The position numbers and the translations under genes were made by a program. 64,000 nucleotides of DNA from Betaproteobacteria bacterium (lineage in GTDB: Bacteria > Pseudomonadota > Gammaproteobacteria > Burkholderiales > Rhodocyclaceae). The stretch is taken from positions 248,001 through 312,000 of the forward strand of contig JAHRYN010000001.1 in NCBI GenBank assembly GCA_020621405.1, given 5' to 3'. This document shows, piece by piece, positions 36,661 to 44,367 of this stretch. The stretch's first letter is position 1; the number at the start of each line of letters is the position of its first letter. The notes beneath the pieces are model-generated. The model saw only the letters and a program-made list of their open reading frames with translations, made no database searches and was not told the DNA's origin.

Positions 36661-37778
36661 TGCCACTGGAGACCTTCCACGCTTCGGGCGCGCTGAGCAT
36701 GGGTATCGAGCTCGAACTGCAGTTGGTTGGGCAGCACGACCGCGATCTGGCGTCCGCCGCCACCGACCTGCTCGAACTGACGAGACGCAAGCCATTTCCC
36801 GGCGACATCAAACCGGAAATGACCGACAGCATGATCGAGGTGGCGACCGACATTCATGTCCGCCACGACGCCCTGCTGTCGCAACTCGAAGCCATGCGCG
36901 ACACGCTTCTCGATTCGGCAGGAAAACTCAATGTCTCGCTGTGTGGTGGCGGGACTCATCCGTTTCAGCACTGGTACGAGCGACGCATCTTTTCGGCGCC
37001 CCGTTTCCAGCAACTGTCGGGCCTGTACGGATATCTGGCGAAACAATTCACCGTGTTCGGCCAGCATGTGCACATCGGCATGCCCGATGCCGACAGCGCA
37101 TTGCGCGTGCTGCACACGCTGGGCCGTTACGTGCCGCACTTCATCGCACTGTCCGCGTCATCACCGTTTTCGCAGGGCAGCGACACGCTGTTCGATTCCG
37201 CCCGCCTGAATTCGGTATTTGCCTTTCCGCTCAGCGGGCGCGCCCCCTTTGCACTCGAATGGCACCACTTCGAGCATGACTACTTCGCAAACATGGAGGC
37301 CACCGGCATCGTTCGCAGCATGAAGGACTTCTATTGGGATATCCGGCCGAAGCCGGAGTACGGCACGATAGAATTGCGTGTGTGCGACACACCGTTGACC
37401 GTGGGGCGTGCAGCCGAGATCGCCGTCTATCTGCAGGCGCTGTGCAGCAGCATTCTGGCCGGCGAAGAAGCCGGGCCGGTTGAAGACGACTATCTGGTCT
37501 ATACGTACAACCGCTTCCAGGCCTGCCGCTTCGGGCTCGACGGGCTGCTGGTGCATCCGCGAACCCATGACACCGTTACGTTACGCGACGACATCGATGC
37601 CACGCTTGCGCGCCTCGAACCCCACGCGCGGTTGCTCGGCTCCACGCAAGCGCTGGATTCGCTGCGGCACATGATTTCCGCGGATGGTAACGACGCCTGC
37701 CGCCTGCGCACAGTACACGCACGTACCCACAATCTGCTGGCCGTGGTCGACGAGGCCGTCGCCGCTTTCGCACAATGA
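36660..37778 (+). CDS. YbdK-type carboxylate-amine ligase (glutamate-cysteine ligase 2 family)
   Basis: A 372-residue member of the GCS2 family. GIELELQLV near residue 15 is the metal-binding start, GGGTHPF near 100 and the FGQHVHIGMPD block near 138 hold catalytic His residues, and EYGTIELRVCDTP near 240 is a further conserved strand. E. coli YbdK has weak glutamate-cysteine ligase activity in vitro; the real substrate is not known. The ATG at 36660 shares a base with the upstream stop, so it is translationally coupled with the antiporter gene, and it overlaps the following DUF456 gene by four bases. Confidence 0.9.
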   Translation: MPLETFHASGALSMGIELELQLVGQHDRDLASAATDLLELTRRKPFPGDIKPEMTDSMIEVATDIHVRHDALLSQLEAMRDTLLDSAGKLNVSLCGGGTHPFQHWYERRIFSAPRFQQLSGLYGYLAKQFTVFGQHVHIGMPDADSALRVLHTLGRYVPHFIALSASSPFSQGSDTLFDSARLNSVFAFPLSGRAPFALEWHHFEHDYFANMEATGIVRSMKDFYWDIRPKPEYGTIELRVCDTPLTVGRAAEIAVYLQALCSSILAGEEAGPVEDDYLVYTYNRFQACRFGLDGLLVHPRTHDTVTLRDDIDATLARLEPHARLLGSTQALDSLRHMISADGNDACRLRTVHARTHNLLAVVDEAVAAFAQ

Positions 37779-38263
37779 GCCTGACCGGCATCCTGATGGC
37801 GGTGGTCGCCGCGCTGCTTGTTCTGACCGGACTGGCCGGCGTGGTGCTGCCGGCCTTGCCGGGCATCCCGCTCATATTCGGCGGATTGCTGATAGCGGCC
37901 TGGCTGGACGGATTCGCACACATCGGCGGCATCACGCTCGGGCTGCTGGGTGCGCTCACGGTACTGTCATTGCTGATCGAACTCGCAGCCAGCGTCGTAG
38001 GTGCCCAGCGGGTCGGCGCCAGCACGCTGGCGCTGGCCGGTGCCGCGGTCGGTACGGTGCTGGGACTGTTCGGTGGCCTGATCGGCCTGCTGTTCGCGCC
38101 GCTGGCCGGTGCGGCTATCGGCGAATACATCGCGCGACGCGACGCGCTTCAGGCCGCACGCGTCGGCCTGGCCACCTGGCTGGGCATGCTGTTCGCCGCT
38201 GTCGCCAAGGTGGCAATCGCCTTCATGATGCTGGGCATCGCACTGGCGGCTTGGCTGCTGTAA
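37775..38263 (+). CDS. DUF456 membrane protein
   Basis: A 162-residue membrane protein with four to five helices, many Gly/Ala (AGVVLPALPGIPLIFGG is the family block, then VGAQRVGAS and FGGLIGLLFAPLAGAAIGEY with glycine zippers). DUF456 has no established function. The start overlaps the ligase stop (ATGA), which makes it the third gene of a coupled set with an antiporter and a YbdK-type enzyme. It converges with the pseudopilin cluster, 14 bases away. Confidence 0.88.
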   Translation: MSLTGILMAVVAALLVLTGLAGVVLPALPGIPLIFGGLLIAAWLDGFAHIGGITLGLLGALTVLSLLIELAASVVGAQRVGASTLALAGAAVGTVLGLFGGLIGLLFAPLAGAAIGEYIARRDALQAARVGLATWLGMLFAAVAKVAIAFMMLGIALAAWLL

Positions 38264-38277
38264 TCCAGCCGCAGGTC

Positions 38278-38937
38278 TTACTGAACCGGAACAACGTCGG
38301 CAGGCTCGACACCGTCGCCGGAACGGAGGCGTTCGGCCTGCAGCACCGCCGGACTGCCTTCCGGCGATTCCGGCGGCACTGCCGGTACCGTCGCAACCGG
38401 CACGAAAAGCCAGTCCGCATGCCGCAACTCGGCCGGTTTTCCATCCGCGGCAAGCTGCGCCCCCTTCACCTTCGCCGATGTGGCCCCCTGCCCGGCCGAC
38501 GGTGCCTTCAGCGCGTCGGGTATCTTGTCCCCGGTTGCATCCACCCAGGCTGGCAGCACGCGAATGCGCGCAACCTTTTCGGAGCGGCTATACACCGCCC
38601 GAATCTGGCCGCCGCTGATAACCAGTCCCCAGTCCTGACTGCGCGTCATCGGATCGAAGTAGATCTTGCGCAGATGTCGCTGCACGGTCTGCTGCCGCCG
38701 GTCTTCGAGCAGCTCCTGCAGCGTGGCCGGATAGCGCTTCGGTTCGACCGGTGAGGCATCGTAATAGCGCTGCAGCGCGCGCGAGAACTCGCCGCCGATG
38801 AACAGCAGCTCGCGCTCGCGTTCAGTCTGCGACAGCGTGCTCCACATTAGCGAAGTGGCGGCGCGGCCGCCCCGCCCCGCCACTGCAAACAGCAGCAGCA
38901 GATAGGAGAAGCCCCGCTGGCGAACCGGCGCACGCAT
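38278..38937 (-). CDS. Pseudopilin-like type II secretion-family protein with atypical N-terminus
   Basis: A 219-residue protein, last of three pseudopilin-like genes on this strand. The prepilin-type start RQRGFSYLLLLFAVA keeps the Gly-Phe cleavage site but lacks Glu at mature position 5. The helix is then broken by GRGGRAATS, placing two Arg where the family has hydrophobic residues. The ERERELLFIGGEFSRALQRYY segment and the RHLRKIYFDPMT block are typical of this long pseudopilin branch. The tail is Pro/Ala-rich. The start is set at 38937, four bases after the preceding gene's stop. It may act in secretion pseudopilus or type IV pilus-like assembly. Confidence 0.78.
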   Translation of the reverse strand: MRAPVRQRGFSYLLLLFAVAGRGGRAATSLMWSTLSQTERERELLFIGGEFSRALQRYYDASPVEPKRYPATLQELLEDRRQQTVQRHLRKIYFDPMTRSQDWGLVISGGQIRAVYSRSEKVARIRVLPAWVDATGDKIPDALKAPSAGQGATSAKVKGAQLAADGKPAELRHADWLFVPVATVPAVPPESPEGSPAVLQAERLRSGDGVEPADVVPVQ

Positions 38938-38941
38938 GGCG

Positions 38942-39328
38942 TCAGAAGTCGGCGTAGGCAGTGCCGTCCCGCGACTGGCCTTCGGCACCGCTTTTCAGAT
39001 CCGCCACACCGTTTTCGGTGGCTGTATCACGTGGTGGAACGATGATCCAGGTCTCGGCACTGTCGGTGACCGGATCGAACGGCAGCTTGCGCAGATACTG
39101 GCGATCGACCAGATCCTGCAGGCTCTGCGGATAGGCACCGCGGTCACCGCGGAACTTGTCGATGGCATCGCGCGTGACCGCCAGCGTCTGCCTGAGCGTC
39201 GCTTCGCGCGAACGTTCGAGATGTTCGAAATAGCGCGGTGCGGCCAGCGTCAGCAGCACGGCGATGATGGCCATCACGACCAGCAGTTCGATCAGCGTGA
39301 AGCCACGCCGCAACGCAGGTTTGCGCAT
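38942..39328 (-). CDS. GspG-like pseudopilin
   Basis: A 128-residue pseudopilin. The leader MRKPALRRG ends at the prepilin peptidase site before FTLIELLVVMAIIAVLL, including Glu at +5. The body has DAIDKFRGDRGAYPQSLQDLVDRQYLRKLPFDPVT, the major pseudopilin (GspG) hallmark. The C-terminal part (TWIIVPPRDT) is shorter than in classical GspG. It starts directly after the stop of the gene upstream (no gap) and is followed after four bases by the atypical pseudopilin, so the three form an operon. No other secretion gene adjoins them. Confidence 0.88.
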   Translation of the reverse strand: MRKPALRRGFTLIELLVVMAIIAVLLTLAAPRYFEHLERSREATLRQTLAVTRDAIDKFRGDRGAYPQSLQDLVDRQYLRKLPFDPVTDSAETWIIVPPRDTATENGVADLKSGAEGQSRDGTAYADF

Positions 39329-39814
39329 TCACCAGTTCCGGTAGGGAATGCCGTTCAGGCCGGTGTGGCCGGACAGCGAGTACACGTCGAAAACATCCGC
39401 ACCGGGCGCCGGTTCGTCCGGCGGACTGGCGTAGCTGCGCAGTCCCCAGGTCTGCTCAGGCGGCGTGGTCTTGTCGCGGAAGAAGGGGTCGCGCGGCAGG
39501 CGGCGCAGGAAGTAGATCCTGGCATCGTTCGGCTGCTTGATGTCGCGCACGCCACTGACCAGCACGTCCAGGCTGGGCGGATAGCCGCTGGCACCGACCT
39601 TCTTCTCGATCCGCCCCTCGTCCCAGGCCTTGCGGTAATCGTCGAGGCCGGTACGTATCTGGCGCAGGGCGGTCCGCAGCTCCGCCTCGTCCGAGCGCAC
39701 GCGCGCCAGCTCGATCATCGGCATGGCCATCGTGGCCAGGATGCCGATGATGGCGATCACGACCATCAGCTCGATCAGCGTGAAGCCACGGAAAAAATGG
39801 GAGCGACGAAGCAT
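39329..39814 (-). CDS. GspG-like pseudopilin
   Basis: A 161-residue pseudopilin with leader MLRRSHFFRG and mature start FTLIELMVVIAIIGILA (Glu at +5 present). The body contains ELRTALRQIRTGLDDYRKAWDEG, a YPPSLDVLVSGV block and LRRLPRDPFF, followed by a WGLRSYASPPDEP and DVFDVYSLSGHTGLNGIPY ending typical of GspG-like proteins. It is the first gene of a three-gene pseudopilin unit. A GspE-type ATPase is encoded about 8 kb away on the same strand. The export substrate is unknown. Confidence 0.88.
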   Translation of the reverse strand: MLRRSHFFRGFTLIELMVVIAIIGILATMAMPMIELARVRSDEAELRTALRQIRTGLDDYRKAWDEGRIEKKVGASGYPPSLDVLVSGVRDIKQPNDARIYFLRRLPRDPFFRDKTTPPEQTWGLRSYASPPDEPAPGADVFDVYSLSGHTGLNGIPYRNW

Positions 39815-39871
39815 GTCGCGCAGGCTATCACAGCACCTTCACGCTACCGTGACAGCAGCGGGACGACGGGA

Positions 39872-40114
39872 TCAGCTCAGATGACTTCGCCAGGGCTGGA
39901 CGACATCATGCTCGCGCAGCCAGACATAACGCTGCGAACGCCATTCCTTCAGCGCGTTCAGCGCGAGATCGAAATCCGGGTAGGAAAGGCGGTCGAGTTG
40001 CTGCAGGTCGAATGGCGCATCGTGTTCCAGTGCCTCGAGCAACTGACGGAACACCGCCGCACCGGTTTCATCCGTGACTGACTGCGCTTTTTCGAACAGG
40101 GCTTCAAGGTGCAT
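39872..40114 (-). CDS. Small conserved hypothetical protein (80 residues)
   Basis: A short acidic helical protein: MHLEALFEKAQSVTDETG at the N-terminus and a central PDFDLALNALKEWRSQRYV. It has no membrane segment or known motif. GGGAGG lies about six bases before the ATG, which strongly supports this start over a longer frame running to 40294. I recognise no family. It is on the same strand as, and 128 bases downstream of, galE, and 57 bases before the pseudopilin unit, so it may be its own transcript. Confidence 0.7.
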   Translation of the reverse strand: MHLEALFEKAQSVTDETGAAVFRQLLEALEHDAPFDLQQLDRLSYPDFDLALNALKEWRSQRYVWLREHDVVQPWRSHLS

Positions 40115-40242
40115 GAAAATCCTCCCGTATCGACGTGGTCGAGACCGCAGGACTGCGGCGCGGAAGATATCTGACACCAGATTCCGGCGCGCATCTACCG
40201 CAATACGCGGCAGCTTAACGCACCACTTCCGCGACTGACTTG

Positions 40243-41259
40243 TCAGGCGTAGCCCTGCGGGTTGTTGCTCTGCCAGTTCCACGCATCGGTGCACATCTGC
40301 GCGAGATCACGCCGTGCAACCCAGCCCAGAAGGCGGTTCGCGTGTTCAGGGTCGGCGTAGCACTGGGCAATGTCGCCGGATCTGCGTTCGACTATCTGGT
40401 AGGGCACGCTGCGGCCGCTGGCCGACTCGAATGCGCGCACCACGTCGAGCACGCTGTAGCCGCGCCCGGTACCCAGATTCACCGTCAGCAAACCCCGATG
40501 CGCTGAAAGATAGTCGATCGCCCGGACATGGCCTTGCGCCAGATCAAGCACGTGAATGTAGTCGCGGACACCGGTGCCGTCGGGTGTCGGCCAGTCTCCA
40601 CCGAACACCCGCAGCTGCGCCAGTTTGCCGACCGCCACCTGGCTGACGAAGGGCATCAGGTTGTTCGGAATACCGTTCGGATCTTCACCGATCAGACCGG
40701 ATTCATGCGCCCCGACAGGATTGAAGTAACGCAGCAGCGCCACCCGCCACTCCGGATCGGCCGCACACAGGTCCCGCAGCACGTACTCGGCCATCCACTT
40801 CGAACGGCCATAGGGATTGGTCGGTCCGGTCGGAAAGTCCTCACGGATCGGCACCGACTCCGGATCGCCATAAACGGTGGCCGAAGACGAGAAAGCCAGC
40901 GACTTCACGCCGTATTCCGCCATCACTTCGCACAGCGCAATGGTTCCGCCGACATTGTTGTCGTAGTAGGAGAGCGGCATGGACACCGACTCTCCGACTG
41001 CCTTCAGACCGGCGAAATGAATGACCGCATCGATGGCATGCGTCGAAAACACCGCCCGCAGTGCCTGTCTGTCGCGCACATCCGCCCTCACGAATGCCGT
41101 CACCGGCTGCCCGGCGATGCGTGCCACCCGACGCAGAGACTCTTCCTTGCTGTTGCACAGATTGTCGACAACGACCACCTCGTGGCCAGCCGCCATCAAC
41201 TCGATACAGGTGTGCGAGCCGATATAGCCCGCACCACCGGTCACCAGCACTCGCGACAT
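40243..41259 (-). CDS. galE: UDP-glucose 4-epimerase
   Basis: A 338-residue short-chain dehydrogenase-type enzyme interconverting UDP-glucose and UDP-galactose, a sugar donor for lipopolysaccharide and exopolysaccharide. VTGGAGYIGSHT binds NAD at the N-terminus, FAGLKAVGES follows near 80, the catalytic SSSATVYG and YGRSK (Tyr and Lys) lie near 120-152, and LRYFNPVGAHESG and GTGVRDYIHV are typical of GalE. Length equals the E. coli enzyme. The ATG at 41259 starts the nucleotide-binding strand directly, so longer starts are excluded. It follows slyD by 75 bases on the same strand. Confidence 0.97.
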   Translation of the reverse strand: MSRVLVTGGAGYIGSHTCIELMAAGHEVVVVDNLCNSKEESLRRVARIAGQPVTAFVRADVRDRQALRAVFSTHAIDAVIHFAGLKAVGESVSMPLSYYDNNVGGTIALCEVMAEYGVKSLAFSSSATVYGDPESVPIREDFPTGPTNPYGRSKWMAEYVLRDLCAADPEWRVALLRYFNPVGAHESGLIGEDPNGIPNNLMPFVSQVAVGKLAQLRVFGGDWPTPDGTGVRDYIHVLDLAQGHVRAIDYLSAHRGLLTVNLGTGRGYSVLDVVRAFESASGRSVPYQIVERRSGDIAQCYADPEHANRLLGWVARRDLAQMCTDAWNWQSNNPQGYA

Positions 41260-41334
41260 GGGTGCTCCCGGACGGAAACGCTTTGGGAATTCGGAGGGGC
41301 CGGACCACCACACTGCGATCCGGCCGGAGACATT

Positions 41335-41814
41335 TCAGTGCTGGTGGCCGTGCTCGCCGTGCACGTGACCGTGGGTCAGTTCTTCGGCGGATGCCTTGCG
41401 TATTTCGGACACGGTGCACGAAAAGACCAGCGCGGTACCAGCCAGCGGATGATTGCCGTCGATCACCACGCGGTCATCGGTGATGTCGGTGACCGTGTAG
41501 AGGCCTTCCTCTTCGCCTTCCGGGCTGACGCGCTCAAACTGCATGCCGACTTCGATGTTGTCCGGAAAGTTGGAGCGCGATTCGATTTCGACCAGTTCCT
41601 CGTCGTACTCGCCGAAAGCATCTTCCGGCTGCAGCTTCACGATCACCTCATAGCCGACGGCCTGACCTTCGAGGGCCTCTTCGATCGGCTGGAAGATGCC
41701 GCCATAACCGCCGTGCAGGTACGCCAGCGGCGCCGCACCTGAGTCGACCAGATTACCGTCCGGATCGGTCACGCTGTATTTGAGGGTGACGACCGAGTCC
41801 TTGCTGATGAGCAT
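41335..41814 (-). CDS. slyD: FKBP-type peptidyl-prolyl cis-trans isomerase SlyD
   Basis: A 159-residue folding helper. An FKBP domain (SVVTLKYSVTDPDGNLVDSG; LAYLHGGYGGIFQPIEEALEG) is interrupted by the IF (insert-in-flap) chaperone domain (EDAFGEYDEELVEIES to VVIDGNHPLAG). The tail is rich in His (THGHVHGEHGHQH), the nickel-binding element used in hydrogenase and urease maturation in E. coli, though shorter here. The first 62 bases overlap the end of the peroxiredoxin gene on the same strand in another frame, which is an unusually long overlap and implies coupled expression. Confidence 0.95.
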   Translation of the reverse strand: MLISKDSVVTLKYSVTDPDGNLVDSGAAPLAYLHGGYGGIFQPIEEALEGQAVGYEVIVKLQPEDAFGEYDEELVEIESRSNFPDNIEVGMQFERVSPEGEEEGLYTVTDITDDRVVIDGNHPLAGTALVFSCTVSEIRKASAEELTHGHVHGEHGHQH

Positions 41815-42295
41815 TCCTGATTCCTTTCGTATGAAGTGCGCGCACGTGCTCGAGGACTTCCCCGGCGTGCCCGCGCGGATTCACGCCATATTGCGCGTAA
41901 CGTACGACACCTTTCCGGTCGATGATGAAGGTCGAGCGGGTCATGCATGAACGCATGACCCCATCGATATCACGTTCGCGCCACACACCGTAGCGACGGC
42001 TGACTTCACCGTCGATGTCCGACAGCAACCTGACTGCCAGACCGTGCTTGTCACGGAAATCTGCGTGGGTAAAACACTCGTCCCGGCTCACCCCGACCAC
42101 GGCACAGTCAATGCGCCGGAAATCCGCGTCGAGATCACTGAACTCGATCGCCTGGGTGGTGCAGCCTGGTGCATCATCCTTGGCATAGAAATAGAGCACT
42201 GTCAGATGCCGCCCCATCTGCTCGCGCAGGTCGAACAGTTCAAGATCGGCATCGGGCAGTTCGAACAGCGGAGCGGGTTGTCCTGCACTCAACAT
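41753..42295 (-). CDS. Peroxiredoxin, BCP/PrxQ type
   Basis: A 180-residue thiol peroxidase. The peroxidatic Cys is in YFYAKDDAPGCTTQAIEF, corresponding to TPGCTTEACDF in bacterioferritin comigratory protein; the second (resolving) Cys five residues later is Ile here, so it should work by a one-Cys route. Other family blocks are RLLSDIDGEVSRRYGVW and RSTFIIDRKGVVRYAQYGVNPRGHAGEVLEHV. GGGAGG lies six bases before the ATG at 42295. The last 25 residues (after RALHTKG) have no family likeness and overlap slyD, as if an original stop had been lost. Confidence 0.9.
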   Translation of the reverse strand: MLSAGQPAPLFELPDADLELFDLREQMGRHLTVLYFYAKDDAPGCTTQAIEFSDLDADFRRIDCAVVGVSRDECFTHADFRDKHGLAVRLLSDIDGEVSRRYGVWRERDIDGVMRSCMTRSTFIIDRKGVVRYAQYGVNPRGHAGEVLEHVRALHTKGIRNAHQQGLGRHPQIQRDRSGR

Positions 42296-42709
42296 GCACA
42301 CCTCCCATCCACGCAACTCGCGCGCGACGACACTACCGGATGACGGTGCGGATTCTAGCAGGGGGAAGCCTGCGGGAAGGCGTGAAAAAAAACTGTAAAG
42401 GAAGTCGACGCTGCCACGCACAAATCCGTGGCGAACGCACTATATTGAAACTATCGCCTGCTTCGGCCTGCAAACACATAACCTTAAATATCAAACAGTT
42501 ATAATAAATTCATCAAAAAGTAACAGATTAAAAACCCGGGCATAACAATTGCTAACCTTGTACCCGGGGGAGCGGCTGCACGCACTACAAGGCCGCCGGC
42601 AGGAATTTCCTACCATAGTCGTGAAAATCAGGAAGCCTGCCAGCAGCACGTGCTGTCGTTCTTGCAAAAATTCTCGTTGATATCTGTCTCTTTTCTGAAA
42701 GGCACGGAA
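42296..42709. other. AT-rich control region of the PEP-CTERM gene
   Basis: This 414-base stretch has no gene. It is clearly AT-richer than its surroundings around 42455-42535 (including a TATAAT at about 42500). A sigma-54-type element is at 42538-42553. Downstream of it the leader contains GGCAGG/CCTGCC complementary arms (about 42598 and 42636) and the perfect palindrome CAGCACGTGCTG at 42644-42655. Confidence 0.55.
42538..42553 (+). promoter_or_regulatory. Sigma-54 (RpoN) -24/-12 promoter of the PEP-CTERM gene
   Basis: GGGCAT-AACAA-TTGCT against consensus TGGCAC-N5-TTGCT: GG and GC doublets at the required spacing, 9 of 11 fixed positions. It lies 157 bases before the start codon. PEP-CTERM genes in related floc-forming bacteria are known to be controlled by the PrsK-PrsR-RpoN system. 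Confidence 0.7.
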
Positions 42710-43399
42710 ATGAAGAAAACCTTACTGGTAGCTGCTTTAAGCAGCCTGTGCGCCGTCACCGGCGCGCAAGCCGCCAGCGTTACGCTGAGCGGTTCGTTCT
42801 TTGATGTGACGTACGACGATGCCCTGACCGGACTGTTTGGCACGCCGGTGCTGGTTGGCAACACCCTGAGCTGGGCGCCTTCGGGCAGCCCGGGCTTCAC
42901 CGCGCAAAGCTACGGTGAAGGCATCAAGGTAACCAACTCGACCTTCGCGCTGACCGTGACGGCCAAGGACAATTACCTGATCAACGGCGCATCGCTGGCC
43001 GAAGCAGGTGATTACTTCTTCTTCGGGGCCAATTCCGGCGTCAAGGTTGCCGGGCAGCTGCGTGGCCGCAGTCTCGACGTAGCAGGCGCACCGATCATCA
43101 CCAATGGCATTGCTGCCAGCAGTTTTGCCGGGAATGCCGACTTCGACATCACGACCAGCAACTGGTCGGGCACTGCACTGCTGGCACTGGATGTGGCTTC
43201 GAAATCGGCCACCTTCTCGATCCAGAACATCCTGATGGCCTACAACCCGCCTGGCTCCTTCCCGACAGCCGCATTCATCGAAAAGAAGAATGTGGATCTG
43301 GCGGTTGCAGTGACGGCAGTACCGGAAGCCGACACCTACATGATGATGCTCGCCGGTCTGGGCATGATCGGTCTCATGGCCAAGCGTCGCATGGGCTGA
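42710..43399 (+). CDS. PEP-CTERM sorting domain protein
   Basis: A 229-residue exported protein. The signal peptide (MKKTLLVAALSSLCAVTGAQA) is followed by a Gly/Ser/Thr-rich beta-type body without Cys. It ends in a PEP-CTERM tripartite signal: VPEADTYMMMLAGLGMIGLM and a basic RR at the tail. Such proteins are processed at the inner membrane by exosortase (EpsH/XrtA) and take part in extracellular matrix or floc formation. The spacing from body to C-terminus is standard. The upstream sigma-54-like promoter and downstream terminator make it a single-gene transcript. No exosortase is in the window. Confidence 0.9.
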   Translation: MKKTLLVAALSSLCAVTGAQAASVTLSGSFFDVTYDDALTGLFGTPVLVGNTLSWAPSGSPGFTAQSYGEGIKVTNSTFALTVTAKDNYLINGASLAEAGDYFFFGANSGVKVAGQLRGRSLDVAGAPIITNGIAASSFAGNADFDITTSNWSGTALLALDVASKSATFSIQNILMAYNPPGSFPTAAFIEKKNVDLAVAVTAVPEADTYMMMLAGLGMIGLMAKRRMG

Positions 43400-43420
43400 G
43401 ATTTTCAGCGTTGAAGCAGA

Positions 43421-43443
43421 AAAGCACCTTCGGGTGCTTTTTT
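43421..43443 (+). terminator. Intrinsic terminator of the PEP-CTERM gene
   Basis: AAAGCACC-TTCG-GGTGCTTTTTT: an eight-pair stem with a UUCG loop followed by a run of T, 22 bases after the stop. Confidence 0.93.
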
Positions 43444-43713
43444 GTTGCCTGTTGATCGGCCAGAAGCACCTTGCAGTGCAGCACTGTCAAAAAAACCGAC
43501 GCGGAAAACCATGACCTAAGTCTTAGAGACACCTCGCCCGGAAGTATGTCCGGCGTGCGCCAGTTGTATGAATATCTTTTCCATTCAAACCTCTGCCGAA
43601 AACGGGCCACAGTCAAATCACCGACAGCTCGACCTCTCCCACCTGTTTTCGGTGTAACAAATTTCGACACTTGTTCGATTCCGTCTCGATGGCACTTGCA
43701 GACCGCCCAATAA

Positions 43714-43729
43714 CTGTATAAAAATACAG
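43714..43729 (+). promoter_or_regulatory. LexA (SOS) box of the lexA-imuAB operon
   Basis: CTGT-ATAAAAAT-ACAG is a perfect CTGT-N8-ACAG operator with the AT-rich centre typical of SOS boxes. It overlaps a probable -10 (TATAAA, 43717-43722) preceded by TTGCAG at 43696, and lies 25 bases before the lexA start. LexA binding here would block transcription of the whole operon. Confidence 0.93.
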
Positions 43730-43754
43730 TCATTAAATTACGGTCGCCCAGCAC

Positions 43755-44363
43755 ATGCCTTCAGACGCCCTGACAGCACGCCAGCAGCAGATCCTGCAAC
43801 TGATCCGGGACGCCGTCGGCGAACGCGGCAGTCCGCCCACCCGGGCTGAAATCGCCCAAGCCTTCGGCTTTCGCTCCCCCAATGCAGCGGAAAGTCATCT
43901 GCGCGCACTGGCCCGCAAGGGCGCCATCACTCTGGACGAAGGCCGAGCCCGCGGCATACGACTCGCCGAACAGCCGGGCATGCCTCTGATCGGACGGGTG
44001 GCGGCCGGCAGTCCGATTCTGGCCGACGCTCATGTACAAGGGCGCTACCAGGTTGATCCGGCGCTTTTTTCTCCGCGAGCGGATTATCTGCTGCGCGTCC
44101 GCGGGCAAAGCATGCGCGATGCAGGCATTCTCGACGGCGACCTGCTGGCCGTCCATTCGACGACCGAGGCACGCAACGGCCAGATCATCGTTGCCCGCCT
44201 CTGTGATGAAGTCACGGTCAAGCGACTGAACCGCCAGGGTGCCCGGGTTGAACTGCTGCCCGAGAATCCGGATTTCAGTCCCATCGTGGTCGACATGCAG
44301 CGCGACACGCTGGTGATCGAAGGCGTGGTCGTCGGCCTGATCCGCAACGGCAGTCCGGTCTGA
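43755..44363 (+). CDS. lexA: LexA repressor
   Basis: A 202-residue SOS repressor. The winged-helix N-terminal domain ([44 protein letters not shown]) binds the SOS box. The self-cleavage Ala-Gly bond is in [10 protein letters not shown]. The peptidase dyad is Ser in [14 protein letters not shown] and Lys in [12 protein letters not shown]. RecA filaments trigger cleavage. The gene is directly behind a perfect LexA box, so it represses itself, and is followed after four bases by imuA. As a chromosome may carry a second lexA, this could be the copy tied to the mutagenesis operon. Confidence 0.96.
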   Translation: MPSDALTARQQQILQLIRDAVGERGSPPTRAEIAQAFGFRSPNAAESHLRALARKGAITLDEGRARGIRLAEQPGMPLIGRVAAGSPILADAHVQGRYQVDPALFSPRADYLLRVRGQSMRDAGILDGDLLAVHSTTEARNGQIIVARLCDEVTVKRLNRQGARVELLPENPDFSPIVVDMQRDTLVIEGVVVGLIRNGSPV

Positions 44364-44367
44364 CGCC

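Noticed and set aside
42495-42510. TATAAT-type sigma-70 promoter for the PEP-CTERM gene
   Set aside because: A TATAAT is present, but no good -35 lies at the right distance, and the sigma-54 element downstream fits better.
42554-42709. Second cyclic-di-GMP riboswitch in the PEP-CTERM leader
   Set aside because: A CACGCAC-like string occurs, but the GGGCAAACC, GAAA-loop and AGCGGGG blocks are missing.
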